Positions 1 through 12,397 of a stretch of DNA of 64,000 nucleotides are shown here, in pieces. This stretch comes from Atrina japonica. Its lineage: Eukaryota; Mollusca; Bivalvia; Pterioida; Pinnidae. The notes beneath the pieces are model-generated. The model was not told the DNA's origin and searched no databases. It saw only the letters and a list, made by a program, of their open reading frames with translations. The position numbers and the translations under genes are program-made. Numbering within the stretch: the first letter of the stretch is position 1; each line of letters starts with the position of its first letter. The stretch is taken from positions 834,501 to 898,500 of the forward strand of contig BROG01000129.1 of the NCBI GenBank assembly GCA_030159075.1, in the 5' to 3' direction.

Positions 1-370
1 GAGTGAATCCTCATCACAATTAGTACAGACGTCTCAACAACCGCAAACGAAAAGGCAACTTAACATTTCACTTAGTGGAACAGTGTAATTGCAAACAAGA
101 TTATTATACCGACCGTAAAATTTGCGGAATGTTGACATTAAACGCGGTTTTCGATATCCCTGAGTGAATAATTTGTCAGTGAGTATTTACCTCTGTATAT
201 GAAATCGTTATATGTTGTACAAGCCCTGGGTTATAGAATCATTTGTGAAACTCCATATGCGAGTGACTGAGGGATATTACTACTTAAATGTGGAAAATTT
301 ACGATAAGAATGCCGAAATCATCGAGTTTGTCGTAAAGCTTAGTTGCTAATTTTCAGAAAGTATTTCATC
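1..370 (-). mobile_element. Penelope-like element, 3' end fragment (copy A)
   Basis: The minus strand carries the end of the reverse-transcriptase ORF and its 3' flank, closely matching the 3' parts of the copies at 53127-54750 and 45229-45765. Shared markers are the run acagacgtctcaacaaccgc and the decayed FRKFYGRY stretch just upstream of it in coding sense. The copy is 5' truncated near 365, and its 3' end lies beyond the left window edge. It is dead and non-coding. Confidence 0.75.
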
Positions 371-689
371 CTCCAAAATTCTTTTAAATCTAGATCGCAG
401 CTGGAATCCAAGCTGATTTTTATGAGAAGGCTTGCCAGTTAACTTCCATGAGGTCGATGGTCTCTTCCCGGGTACATTGTAACCGGGTCCTCTTTTTCAC
501 ATTAAAACTGGCCGCCACCACATAGCTAAACAATTATTGAGTGAGGCGTTTAACACTGTTCAAAATTAATCCATTAAAGCATACCAATTAACCAGCGCAT
601 ATTGACAGTAAAGATGAAGAAGTACCAATGGATACTCACAATTCTAAGTCCATTACAATACGAATATTGGATATCAAAAATGGACTCAA

Positions 690-870
690 CATGGGAAACA
701 ATTGCTAATCCCCAAACGTAATGGAAAGAGGTAACTGGAAGGAGTGGGCATTCGCTGTTAGCATGTCACATCTCTGACAAATTTTACATGGAAACCTCTC
801 GAGGTCGGTGAAAAGGACAAGTTTCGTGAAAATGCCATAAGTTAGTCTGACTGATGAGTACAAGTAAATG
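690..870 (-). repeat. Dispersed repeat, related to 26500-26740
   Basis: The stretch around gaaacctctcgaggtcggtg aligns with gaaaacctctcaagttcaat in the TMEM232-like intron at 26600, and the minus-strand translations resemble each other (..F.ELERF.. against ..FTDLERF..). Two diverged copies about 26 kb apart indicate an old interspersed repeat. The element type is not recognised. Confidence 0.5.
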
Positions 871-1344
871 CTTACTTCCGTGTCTGATAAGGGCATCTTA
901 ACATGGCGTATTAAACCTGTAATTAACGAGGGTTCGGCTCTCGGTGATGGGAGTACTAAACTATATTACGCTAGTGTAGTTTTTCCAGATACATTATGTC
1001 AGTGTATATTATTCAGCATCAAAACCTGTTTGAACAGTAAAGTGTAGTCACAAAGAACGATATTTATGCAGAATCAATATTGGGAGCTGAAAATAAGTAC
1101 ATGTATGTGGTATTTTTCTCGTTGTAGATATCAACAATTTTCAACGACCTAAGAAGAAGAAGTAATCAAAAATTCGGCGCACAATAGATACATCTACTTA
1201 AATCACATGAATAAAGCAGGGTTATGTTTGCAAATTGCACTGCAGTCAAATATATGTCATATATATTAAATACAAACATTCAGAGAATTACATACAAAAA
1301 AGGCAGTGGGTGATTTAAATAGAAGATTTGTACATTTGTACTTA

Positions 1345-1512
1345 AAGAATCAAAACAATGCCAAAGGGTCATACCGTTTTCACTGATCTAGTGGTGCAGC
1401 ATTCTACTCATAGTTGCTCTCCTGATTCGATTCTTGATATAGGTTCATGCCTAAAAACTTTAAAATACTTTACAAAGAATGCTGAATATGAAGTTACATG
1501 CTTTGTATTAGA
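1345..1512 (+). mobile_element. tRNA-derived SINE-like repeat (copy 1)
   Basis: The stretch tgatctagtggtgcagcatt followed by a B-box-like ctgattcgattc resembles a tRNA-derived promoter head. About 165 bp match, in reverse orientation, the segment at 37235-37440, including the downstream part 'tttacaaagaatgctgaata'. Both copies are diverged. A SINE is likely but the family is not named. Confidence 0.5.
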
Positions 1513-4439
1513 CTAATAACCGATGTCCGTGTCATGGAAGACTTGGCACACGAAGAATCCCTCGCTGACATCAGTGCATAGCACAGGGCAAATTTTGTTG
1601 ACCTTCAACTATAGCTTTTAACATCCCGATTAAAATGAAAATAAAAACGTAGGACAGAAATAATGACTTAAACATTGTAAGTATATGTAAATGGTGGCGC
1701 AGCTAGGCAACACTGAACTGAGAATAAGTTATCAATGGGTCTAGGGAGCACCAAGGTCCCTAACGGGTAGAGGGCACTGACTCTGTAGAGAGACCAGGGC
1801 GAGGCCTCCGAAGCTAATGGATTTAACAGCGAATTCCAAGACAGAATGCTATAAAGTATATCTTATAGATATATTTTTGTGTGACGTCATGTTATGAACG
1901 AGGATATATTATTATGTGACGTAATATGAGGAATCACTTAACCTTATCAGTCTACATTTTACTCCTATTATCAATCAATCCATCTTCTAAATCATAATGA
2001 GTGTTTTATGCTATATGAACTATTGTGTTAGCAATTACAGTGTTTCACTGAGTGAGATGTTGAATTATCTGTTCATAAGTGATTGTTTAATCGTATTTAC
2101 CAATCATTAATAGGATTCAGTCCTCAGTTATTTCCCTTGAATTTATCTGCATGACTTCATGGTTCAAAGCACAATCCTCTGACCACTTGACCGCGGAGGC
2201 CCCACATGGGATATCCATTTTGTATTTGTATATTGTGAAAACATAATTAAATAGGTATATATGTATATACTCCAAAATTACAGTTTTGTAAACAAAATGT
2301 CACAAACAAATGCTCAAGACGATTGTTTCTGTGAATAAGACGTCTTCAGTTCATCAGAATTTTAAAAATTTATTTTTATTTTTATATCGTGATCCTCATA
2401 TTTCCATATCATTTATATCGTTTGCGCGTCAATACAACTTATACTACTAAATAACAAATACCCACAATTTTAAAAGAAAAAACGTCAAATTTTTCAGTTT
2501 ATATGAAATAATTTTGAATTTTCCGCCAAATTTCTTTATTGAAATTATAAGCCCATTATCTTGAAATCTCTGTTTGTTTGAAAAAAAATTCATCACCCTC
2601 AATTTCAATATATCCGGGTTCTACTGTATATGGATTTTTATTTATATGTAGTGTTTAGGTATGACATTTTAACTTATCGTTTTTTGAGGTTTAGAGAAAG
2701 CGCCTACTTATATATATTTCACACGATTTTAAAATGAATTTCAAGAATTAATCACAAATATTTAGTTAAAGGTTAATGTATGCACTTTTGCGACATGTAT
2801 ACATTTTTTATATTCAGTAACTAACACTCATGTTGAAAATTTGACAAAGATAATAGTTCTTCTATGCTTTACATGTAAATTTATAGGTACAACTAACGGG
2901 TATAGTAATTTCATTTGCTCACCTATAATTTCTCACTTATTATTCATCTACATGTATATAATAGCGGATTCAGTCTTTTCCTAGATAAATGTGTATAAGT
3001 ATGTGAATGTGTTTTTGAAGTAAAGTTTGACTAGTATGTTTTTATTTAATAAACTGTCATTGTTTAAATAATTGTTTCTGTTATTTGTTTGCATACATTT
3101 TTCTTAGCTTTGCATTGCAATAATAGGTAGAAAATTAGTGTACAGTTCAACCTGCTTCAGCGACTACTTGTGTATAAAGATCACCCGGTCATAAAGACTA
3201 TTTTTGCTCTCCCTAATTGTACCATATGTGTACAAATCAACCTCTATATAAAGGCCACCTTTGTATAAAATTGGTTTTACTGTGTCCCTAAGGGAGTGAT
3301 AGCGGTAATAAAAACAGCTGTGGTATGACATAAGACGATTTTCAGGTTATTTTTGTCCCCGAAGGTTATTTTGGAAATAAATACAATGAAGCAACGCGAC
3401 TGACTATAGAAAACAATTGTTTGATCTCGATTCTTAGTGCCAAAAATAACGCCATACAAAATATATAGGTAACCCTACGACAATGTAAAATATATAGGTA
3501 ATCCTACGTCAATGATTTCTTAATCAGATAAAGCTGTTTACAAGCTATCAAAGTTTGTGTTTTGTTTAGGCATCACTGTGGTTACAGTTTTATTACTATA
3601 AATAAAGCATACATATTTATATCAATGACGAAAACTTTATCATCATTATCGTTATTATTATTATTCTCGTTATTCTTTGAACCTTTAGTTGTATACTATT
3701 TTAATTATTGTAGTATCATTACCGAAAAGTTTTGTTTCTCTTTTACAGTAACAAGAAGACAATCTTGAACAAAAACTTGCACAATATTTTGCCCATGTCA
3801 CAAATTACACAAATTAACCCACCCCTCCCCGGGGGTATTTCTTATTCAATATATCTTTATGAAATTTTAAATTCCAATATCATTTATTAAAGACAACCAG
3901 ATGAGTAGACTTCTTAGTACAAGGTTATATTTATATACTACACAACTACACACACCATGTCAATATTTAGAACGATGTTATCAAAGGTAAAAGGAACTAT
4001 TCCTTGCACAAATGACATCATAATTCCAACGGAAATCCCCTGTGCTAAAATTAGATTATCAATATATTTATATAAATAGAGGAGTATAAATTGTTTAGGC
4101 ATTACATTGTATAACATATTCCAGGTAAGTGTGCATATTGTTTTGCAATGCCAATATATTGTCATAAAGATGAATAATTTAATACTTATTAAGTGATTTG
4201 TATAATGAATGGAAATTAATTTAATTTTTGTCAATGAGTTACACATCTCTAAAAACTTTGGGACAGGTAAACAAACAGGTAGAACATAATCTATCAATTT
4301 AAATGGTTTTAGATTTATAACCAAACAATTTGTAAGTCATAGATCAGGCACTGAAGAAAGACGTAATTGATGTGTTTTATTTGCTTATAAACTTACCCGG
4401 CCATTTTACATGAGATATTGTTTGTAATCTATTTTACAG

Positions 4440-4585
4440 GTTATATATAAATATCCAACATGGTTGAAATTGCTACTGTAATTGTTGGCGGCGGTTTACT
4501 AATACTGGTATTCGTTGTTGGAGTGTATGGTGTGCGGAAATTACTGAAAGTTTTGAGTATGTACTCTTTCTCTCTCTCTCTCTCA

Positions 4586-4683
<98 letters not shown>

Positions 4684-4797
4684 CTATCTTAATCGCAGAA
4701 TATACCGGTGTCACGGATACGCATATGTATACAACTATATATACATGTATTTCTAATTACAGGACGAAGAAAATATAGAAGAGAGAAGTTAAGATAG
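4440..4797 (+). CDS. Putative 43-residue single-pass membrane microprotein, two exons
   Basis: Exon 4440-4556 follows a good acceptor (attttacag). It has an in-frame TAA in the leader before the ATG at 4460, and ends at a donor (TTGA|gtatgt). Exon 4763-4797 follows ctaattacag; the split codon joins as AGA and the frame runs to TAG at 4795-4797. Residues 1-32 begin MVEIATVIVGGGLLILVFVV and form one hydrophobic helix; the second exon adds RRRKYRREKLR, a very basic tail. The 206-bp intron holds CT and TA microsatellites. AATAAA lies at 5342-5347. The layout suggests a membrane anchor with a basic cytosolic tail. No family is recognised. It could also be a fortuitous ORF, because 43 residues is short and no 5' exon was found. 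Confidence 0.45.
4566..4676. repeat. (CT)n-(AT)n compound microsatellite
   Basis: A short CT tract (4566-4586) runs into about 44 AT dinucleotides ending near 4676. It sits inside the intron of the putative microprotein gene, next to its donor site. Confidence 0.95.
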
Positions 4798-5341
4798 TTG
4801 AATAATGATGATTTACTTTTGATTAAAAATATTGGTTACCCACTGACTAATACTGGTATTGTCTGGAAACAGAGTTTTTCACATTAATATTCCGGAGAAA
4901 GATACGCATTTAAAATTCCACGTACGAAACGATGCGACATTTTACATCGGACAAATCCATATTTGAATTTTCGCCGCCTTTCCAATGGTACTACAGAATT
5001 TATGCGGAAAACGATAGTTTCGACAGTAATCAATCACTGAATCAAGAACATGTAATTAATCGAAAGATTTCCGATATGATGTTTTCCGGTGAACTCTCTA
5101 GAAATCACAATGTTTCATTTACAACTGGACACTAACTGAGTACTAAAGAACAGCGAACTACTATTTCATTATGACACATATCATAAGTACAGTGAAAAGT
5201 CGCGTACATCCATGGAAATATCAAGATACCGAAACACTTGTGTTGTATACGTACCTGATGTCAAGGGAATCCTATGCACAACCCGTGTTTTATCATCAGC
5301 CGATACTCATGATATTGTTTGGTGTGTGTTTGAGTCATACA

Positions 5342-5347
5342 AATAAA
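5342..5347 (+). terminator. Possible poly(A) signal of the microprotein gene
   Basis: AATAAA lies about 545 bp after the stop at 4797. A GT/T-rich stretch follows from about 5455. In such AT-rich DNA the hexamer alone is weak evidence. Confidence 0.3.
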
Positions 5348-5439
5348 AATGATGTCGAGTCAATCTGATGTTTTAGTGGAAAAAAGATCAATGTGATTTT
5401 GTTATTCAATTTCCACGCAGTCAATACATTCATATTTAA

Positions 5440-5765
5440 ATTTGTCACCGTGGTCTAGTCTTAGGTGTGTTTTTACTTTTTTATTTATTTTACTCATTTG
5501 TCACTGTGATCTATAACTCTCTGTATCTGTATGTCTGAGGTGTGTTTTTCCTTTTTTAAAAATTTTATTTACCCATTTCACTGTGGTCTATATCTGTATG
5601 ACTGAGGTGTGTTTTCACTTTTTTTATTTATCTTACTTATTCATCACTGTGGTCTATAATTCTGTTTCTGTATCTGTATGTCTGAGGTGTGTTTTTACTT
5701 TTTAATTTATTTTACCAATTTGTCACTGTGGTCGATAACTCTCAGTTCCTGTATCTGTATGTTTT
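5440..5765. repeat. Degenerate 75-85-bp tandem repeat, about 4 units
   Basis: The motif 'gtcactgtggtctataactc' followed by 'tgtatgtctgaggtgtgttt' and a T-rich tail recurs at about 5445, 5500, 5575, 5640 and 5715. Unit lengths differ through indels in the T-rich part. No coding potential is seen. It lies just downstream of the putative microprotein gene. Confidence 0.8.
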
Positions 5766-6623
5766 TGTTAATTTTGATACATTTTGTCTAATAAATCTTT
5801 TATATATTGATATTTCAATCAAGCCTCTCTTTTTTATTACATTTTGAGCTAAAACTCAATCTGACTATATAAGATAAATATGACCTGGCACGTTGTGTAG
5901 GGTCATCAACGACACTGAAATAATACTAGCAATTATTGTATGTCTAGAATATTTCCACATCTTTAGAATTACGAAAACATTCATAGTAATCTTAGCAAAA
6001 CATGGACATAGCATGTTGTACATATGGGATCAACATGGCGGGTGTAAATACAAAATCAAAAACATGACAACTGTAGTCATGTCGTGAATAGTGTATTAAA
6101 TAAAAAAAAAATACAACATGATAGAAATATGACACTTAAGCTAGAGATATTCTTTCAAATACCATTGGGTAGTATGTCATTTTATTTTTATCTCGCATGA
6201 ACATTTGTTTCCAGAATGTTTCTGATGAGTTGAACGAAAGTATACAGACTTTTAAAAATTCCGTTAAATTAACGTTTGTATGCTAAATTTTCAGAAAAGA
6301 ATGTAGTGTTATGGATTATATTTGTCGCCCGTGAGTCTAAATCGTGGTTGGAAATTTTAAAATCATGGTATGAACATTATAGAATAGAAGAGAACAGAAA
6401 TATTTACTGAGGTCAAAACTTTTTTCAGGACCCCGCGACAATGAATATAAAACAAGTAAAGATTGAACTGGTCTCAACGATGCGTGACATAGGATATATA
6501 ATTATATCTTACTCGTCAATACTAACTTATTGTCCCTTTTTTGCAAAACTAAAACTTTGGTATTGTGTTTATGATATTTATATCAAGTAAAGAATCTTCA
6601 TACATATCATATCAAACTGATCT

Positions 6624-7900
6624 GCAATAATGTACTTGCATCGTATATTTAAACCAATATCTGCAATAATGTACTTACATCGTATATTTAAACCAATATC
6701 TGCAATAATGTACTTGCATCGTATATTTAAACCAATATCTGCAATAATGTACTTGCATCGTATATTTAAACCAATATCTGCAATAATGTACTTGCATCGT
6801 ATATTTAAACCAATATCTGCAATAATGTACTTGCATCGTATATTTAAACCAATATCTGCAATAATGTACTTGCATCGTATATTTAAACCAATATCTGTAA
6901 TAATGTATTTACATCGTATATTTAAACCAATATCTGCAATAATGTACGTACATCGTATATTTAAACCAATATCTGTAATAATGTATTTACATCGTATATT
7001 TAAACCAATATCTGCAATAATGTACTTACATCGTATATTTAAACCAATATCTGTAATAATGTACTTACATCGTATATTTAAACCAATATCTGTAATAATG
7101 TACTTACATCGTATATTTAAACCAAAATCTGTAATAATGTATTTACATCGTATATTTAAACCAATATCTGCAATAATACTTACATCGTATATTTAAACCA
7201 ATATCTGTAATAATGTACTTACATCGTATATTTAAACCAATATCTGTAATAATGTACTTACATCGTATATTTAAACCAATATCTGTAATAATGTACTTGC
7301 ATCGTATATTTAAACCAATATCTGCAATAATGTACTTGCATCGTATATTTAAACCAAAATCTGTAATAATGTACTTACATCGTATATTTAAACCAATATC
7401 TCCAATAATGTATTTACATCGTATATTTAAACCAATATCTGCAATAATGTACTTACATCGTATATTTAAACCAATATCTGCAATAATGTACTTACATCGT
7501 ATATTTAAACCAATATCTGTAATAATGTACTTACATCGTATATTTAAACCAATATCTGTAATAATGTACTTACATCGTATATTTAAACCAATATCTGTAA
7601 TAATGTACAATATTTAAACCAATATCTGTAATAATGTACTTACATCGTATATTTAAACCAATATCTGTAATAATGTATTTACATCGTATATTTAAACCAA
7701 TATCTGCAATAATGTACTTACATCGTATATTTAAACCAATATCTGTAATAATGTACTTACATCGTATATTTAAACCAATATCTGTAATAATGTACTTACA
7801 TCGTATATTTAAACCAATATCTGTAATAATGTACTTACATCGTATATTTAAACCAATATCTGTAATAATGTACTTACATCGTATATTTAAACCAAAATCT
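6624..7900. repeat. 39-bp minisatellite, about 33 units
   Basis: Units contain 'aatgtacttacatcgtatat' followed by ttaaaccaatatctgtaat, repeated from about 6624 to 7900. Variation is limited to a few positions (cttgc/cttac/tttac, tgcaa/tgtaa, atatct/aaatct). A 2-bp deletion near 7168 and an 11-13-bp deletion near 7600 break the period. Because 39 is a multiple of three, frames stay open over hundreds of bases on both strands (for example the repeated peptide MYLHRIFKPISAI), with no other sign of a gene. The array ends exactly where a MITE begins. Confidence 0.97.
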
Positions 7901-8537
7901 AAGGGGCATTAGATGTGTTTACAAAAAATCGATTTTTTCTACGTTTAGTAATTGTACTTGAAGTACAATAACAAATAATAACTATACAAAGGCATAAAGT
8001 CTTACTTTGCTATATTTTGTTAAAATAAGGTCAGGTCCGGAGTGGTGTGCATATACAAATAGTAAGGTCGAATTAATCAATTGCAAGTGAATAATCTGGC
8101 TCAGTCGGTAGTGCGCTCGACTCTGGATCGTGAGGTCGTGAGTTCGAGTTCCCACGGCGACAGGTTGGTTTCCTGTCTTTCGGATGAGACAGTAAAAGCT
8201 GGAGGTCCCGTGTCACAGTAGGTGTTGGCATGTTAAAGAACTCTACTGCTCAATGGCCGTAAGTGCCGAGCATAGGCCAAACTTTGAAGCTCTTCACCGG
8301 CATTTGGTGACGTCTCCATATGAGTGAAATATTCTCGAGTGGGACGTTAAACAACAATAAACAAACAAACAAACAAGTGAATAATTGCTAAACTTGGTTT
8401 CTCGAGCAATTTTCACAACATATATAGGAATTCAAGACTGTTTATTGCTGTGTATTTCTCTTGTTATTGTAAATCAAGATTAGCAGTAAACAGGAATTCA
8501 AGGAATTGTTTTGCAGAAAACGCAATCAATGCCCCTT
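7901..8537. mobile_element. MITE (family M1, copy 1) interrupted by a SINE
   Basis: The element starts aaggggcattagatgtgttt and ends with the inverted form caatgcccctt. Its body matches copies at 29534-29872, 33566-33921 and 59109-59431. Without the nested 290-bp SINE insertion it would be about 347 bp, like the others. No transposase ORF is present, so it is a non-autonomous inverted-repeat element. Confidence 0.85.
8096..8373 (+). mobile_element. tRNA-derived SINE with 12-bp target duplication
   Basis: The head has an A box (tggctcagtcggtagtgcgc) and a B box (gagttcgagttcccacgg). The body and conserved 3' part include catatgagtgaaatattc and gggacgttaaacaacaataa, and a (caaa)n tail follows. 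It is flanked by a perfect direct repeat, caagtgaataat, at 8084-8095 and 8374-8385. The architecture is that of a full-length tRNA-derived SINE mobilised by a LINE. The tail resembles SINEs known from bivalves (inference). A second 3' piece lies at 32463-32530. Confidence 0.92.
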
Positions 8538-9068
8538 TAAACTGACAAAAGACAGCTATGATATACAATGAACATATCAATACATATTAAAAGTGTTTAC
8601 AATGCATCAGCCCATATAAATACATTTTTAAAACGTATATTGTGGGTTTTAACATAAAATGCTATTGAAAGTGCTTTTAATTGATATGGCACAATGGTCG
8701 TTATTACGTATTTTTACTTTGTATCATACAATATGTTACTCATCGTCATAACTTGTGATGTACTCATCTGTTGTTATGGTATACAGATATATTTCGTAAT
8801 ATGTCTTCCTAGAAATGAGACACCACCATAATAACAAGCGCAAGGTTTTTCCAATAGTAATCTTGATTATCATTACTAAGCCACAGGTATATCATACTTA
8901 CAGGAAGTTTATTTCATCATGTTTTCTGTAGTTAAAAATGAATTATAATTGGAATTGAATAAAGCTTATATTAAGGATATTGTGAAGTTAAGTATCATGG
9001 TTAAGAACTACCATACAGCTAATATTGAATGACATGGCTGTGATGGTGCTATCATTCACTTACTCTCC

Positions 9069-9069
<1 letters not shown>

Positions 9070-9151
<82 letters not shown>
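9070..9151. repeat. (TA)n microsatellite
   Basis: About 40 TA units with one early TAC interruption, in gene-free DNA. Confidence 0.97.
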
Positions 9152-9153
<2 letters not shown>

Positions 9154-9603
9154 GAAATGAGGTAATACTATGTGTCTGGAACAAGCGAAAATAAATAGAG
9201 AGAGGTATAAATAAATACATGAAAGTAAATAATTACATGAATAAATAATCAAACAAGCTACAGTTTGAAGTCGGCTGTATTGTCAGTTTCACCAGTAAAA
9301 TGTACAATCAATATATGACACAATGTATCCTACCAATACTATTTAGAACTAAGCAGTGTTACATCATATCCACTGTTGAGTTGTCACTATTTAGTCAAAA
9401 CCCTCAGAATAAGACAGCAGATTATGTTAAAATACAGCTATACATTTCTGTAAGCAAATAGACATTTGATATGAGAGTATAAACAACACAAGGGAACAAA
9501 CAACATATGGGCGAGCACACAACACATGGATGTACACACAAGACGGGCGCACACATGCATGGTATTGATATATAAAGAAAAAAAAATCAAAGTATTACTC
9601 TTC

Positions 9604-9640
9604 ATTTCCATATGTTCATTAAACACGAACATATGGAAAT
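9604..9640. repeat. Perfect 14-bp stem, 9-nt loop hairpin
   Basis: The arm atttccatatgttc and its exact reverse complement gaacatatggaaat are separated by attaaacac. No T-run follows, and the context is not that of a bacterial terminator. It may be a remnant of a foldback element. Confidence 0.85.
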
Positions 9641-9884
9641 CCAGAATGGTATCAGGTGTCATGGAGGAGTACTGGTTAGCGACCAGTTACTGTGATTTTT
9701 TCATCCTTTTTCCTCAATTTTTTCTGTAACTGGACAAACAGAACAATGGAATTTGCTACATAACTTACGTAATCCATTATAAACAAATCCTGATACATTA
9801 AATTAATTAGTATTCATTGCCTATTACAAAAACGAATTATTTCTGCCTCTGCGGGAAGACGAATGAACAGTTACTGTACCAGTA

Positions 9885-10310
9885 CCTCTGTATACAAAAT
9901 GTTCATTACTTGAACACGTACAGCTTACTGGACATTTACAGGATATAAACATCATATGCTTGTGATAACGTGGAGCACTTTTGTATTACTTCTTAAATGT
10001 GGAAATTGAAAACTGGAAAGCAAAATCATCACATTTGTCGTATAGCCTGGATGTTATTTTCCTGTGTGTCTATGACAGTCAAAATGTCCAAGAAGTGTGC
10101 ATGTGTGTTTGATTATATTTATTTTCTAGTTCTTTGGGGTATATCGCATCGACAAATGTATAATCATTGTCATTTATAATTGACAAGACGTTGTCGATAT
10201 ATATAAACACAAAATTAAAAGCTATCGCTACCTTCTTCTTCTTTTTATTCAGATGATTCTAAATGAAGTCAGCTTCATATGATATTAATTTGCATCTTTT
10301 CTTTTTTGTA
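9885..10310 (-). mobile_element. Penelope-like element, strongly decayed fragment (copy H)
   Basis: The order of motifs on the plus strand (acctctgtatac, cttaaatgtggaaa, tttgtcgtatagc, gtgtgtttgattatattta, atcgacaaatgtat, attgacaagacgttgtcgat, gaagtcagcttcatatga) follows that of the intronic copy at 53480-53905. In coding sense this covers the YIDD region and the segment after it. Frames are broken throughout. It is the oldest-looking copy in the window. Confidence 0.65.
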
Positions 10311-12334
10311 TACGTGCATAATATTAATGTGCACCTTTCCTTACTTGTATATGTGCATGAAATACAAGGACACTAAAAGAAATCTTGGCATAGTCACTAT
10401 AAATGAAGAAAAACATTACACACACATTTATTTCAGAATTGGACTGCTGTCAGTTCCATTCATATTTTCTTTTTTTTTTTGGAATTCAAATTTCCATAAA
10501 AATGTTCATCTGCTTATGTACATGTATGCATATTGGCATAAACAGCTTTAATTTTATGACGAAATTAAAACAATCTCATATATATATAATACATGTAGAA
10601 CAGCATATCAAATAGGTGCATAATTTATGAAAGATATTTTCATACGATATAAATTAATGTTTTTGGGGTATTAACAAGTAAAGAGTCCAAACATACTGAT
10701 TATCTGATCTAATTATTTTCATTTATTTACAAATCATTTATGACATAATCTATACAAATAGCTAAATGATATTTACATTATGATACAACTGATTAGTCTT
10801 AGAGGATAGAGAAACCATATATGTGTGCTTTTGACGGGTATATTGTGGTTATACTGTTGGTAATGAAGATTCCCAGGAGATGTGCAAGTGGAGCAAGGAA
10901 TACAGTGCGTTCAACATGTTCAGTATTACTATGTGACAATATACTTGATGGAGCCACACAATCTGTATCATGTTTAAATCTTTTCAAACTATATTTAGAT
11001 CTAGTCCAACTTTGGTATTTAATTTAATTAAATGACAAATAAAAAAACGCAATCAATTAGTTAGGGTAACGGATTCCCTGGCTGTCTGTTGAAAATATTT
11101 TTTGAGAATCAGATAAATGAATAATGTGCAACAGATTCTGACATGTAATTATTGAAATGTTTTATTACGCATTCAAATAATATTTGCTATTCCAGTTTCT
11201 TTTTAACAACAGTTTATAATTCAAGTAATCTAAGTCTGAAATAAAAAAAGCAGTTAAAACATTCTTAAACAACAAAACATCTGATAGAAAACAAAGACAT
11301 CGCTGAAATAATTTAAATAGCATAATAAACTGAGAAATAAAACCAATTTCACTGATTACCTTGCAAGTGTACAAATCTGTCATAAGCAACATAAATAAAC
11401 AAAAAATATCAAATTGTTTTGAATATGACTGAATTGTAGAAAAATGTCTCACAAGTAATATAAATTCTGAAACAGTTGATAAGTGTTATAAGTCTGAAAT
11501 GTGTGTTGAATACTTTGACTGATATAACAGTAAAAAGTCATTACATGAATTTTACATATCAATATTACTGGAAAGACATTGGTTGGTCAACAACGTATAC
11601 CAAATTAATGTTTCACAAAAAAATTGTAAATTTTTATGGCAAATTCACCAAACAAAATGATTAAATGATTTAAATTCTTGTGTGAAATGTTATCTAGGAA
11701 ATGATATGAGATATTAAGTATTCATTTATAGCAGAAGTTTCAATAAACAGATTGCATAAAGCGAAAAAAAACTGAACCCTCCCCTCAAACATAAAACATG
11801 ACAATATTTTACCTAATAATTAAGTAACACAGCACCCCTAATCGTGATGTACAAATAATTTAGAAATAAATAATCCAGACTTTAACATGATTAAAAAAAT
11901 ATCGATTTAGTTGTTGAATTAGTAAATGAAGCAACTTTGATATCAACAAAAACAAGTAAAACTAGGTAAGTGTACACGTTTCCTCTAATGTGATGTCAAT
12001 TTTTTCAGAAGGAATATCTACCTAGTTTAGTTCAGCTTGTGTCTTTACGGGCTCTCTGAAATCAAATTGTTCAAACTTCAAAAGAAAACTTGAATTTGCT
12101 TTTAACTACTGTTTTATTACATAGATATACAATTATAACATCTGTAACTTATCTTTTGGCACACAATAAATTACTGGTGAAGAAAATCAATCACAGAGGC
12201 ATTTAAATTATTGTATGAATGTGTATATTTCACATTATCATGATTATCAATGTAATTATATTTCTGAAATTAATCATAATAAAACTATACATTTAATTTA
12301 TATCATTAACGAGTGGTGGTCTAGAACTAACAAA

Positions 12335-12397
<63 letters not shown>

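Larger units (their letters stand above)
371..4439. other. Gene-free stretch with dispersed repeats
   Basis: I see no supportable exon here. It holds a dispersed repeat at 690-870 related to 26500-26740, a SINE-like repeat at 1345-1512 shared with 37235-37440, and a tRNA-like piece on the minus strand around 2135-2215 (A-box-like GGTCAAGTGGTCAGAGG). About 3160-3300 looks like a degenerate 'tataaaggccacc' repeat. The rest is AT-rich sequence with many stops in all frames. Confidence 0.5.
8538..9884. other. No gene seen; contains a TA array and a hairpin
   Basis: AT-rich DNA without splice-consistent ORFs. It holds a TA microsatellite (9070-9151) and a perfect stem-loop (9604-9640). Nothing else could be supported. 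Confidence 0.5.

Noticed and set aside
3938..4060. Minus-strand exon-like stretch GISVGIMMSFVQGIVPFTFD after an acceptor-like tttagcacag
   Set aside because: No partner exon was found upstream on that strand and the family is not recognised, so it remains only a possibility.
6624..7900. CRISPR-like array
   Set aside because: Units are directly adjacent with no unique spacers, and the host is a eukaryote. The same holds for the arrays at 17183, 18312, 20160, 25358 and 28268.
6630..7912. Long repetitive ORFs (up to 188 codons) on both strands
   Set aside because: They exist only because the 39-bp unit is a multiple of three. There is no splice or promoter context and the frame breaks at two deletions.
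8096..8170. Functional tRNA gene
   Set aside because: A and B boxes are present but the cloverleaf is not sound, and a SINE body, tail and target duplication follow. The same applies to 33462-33535.
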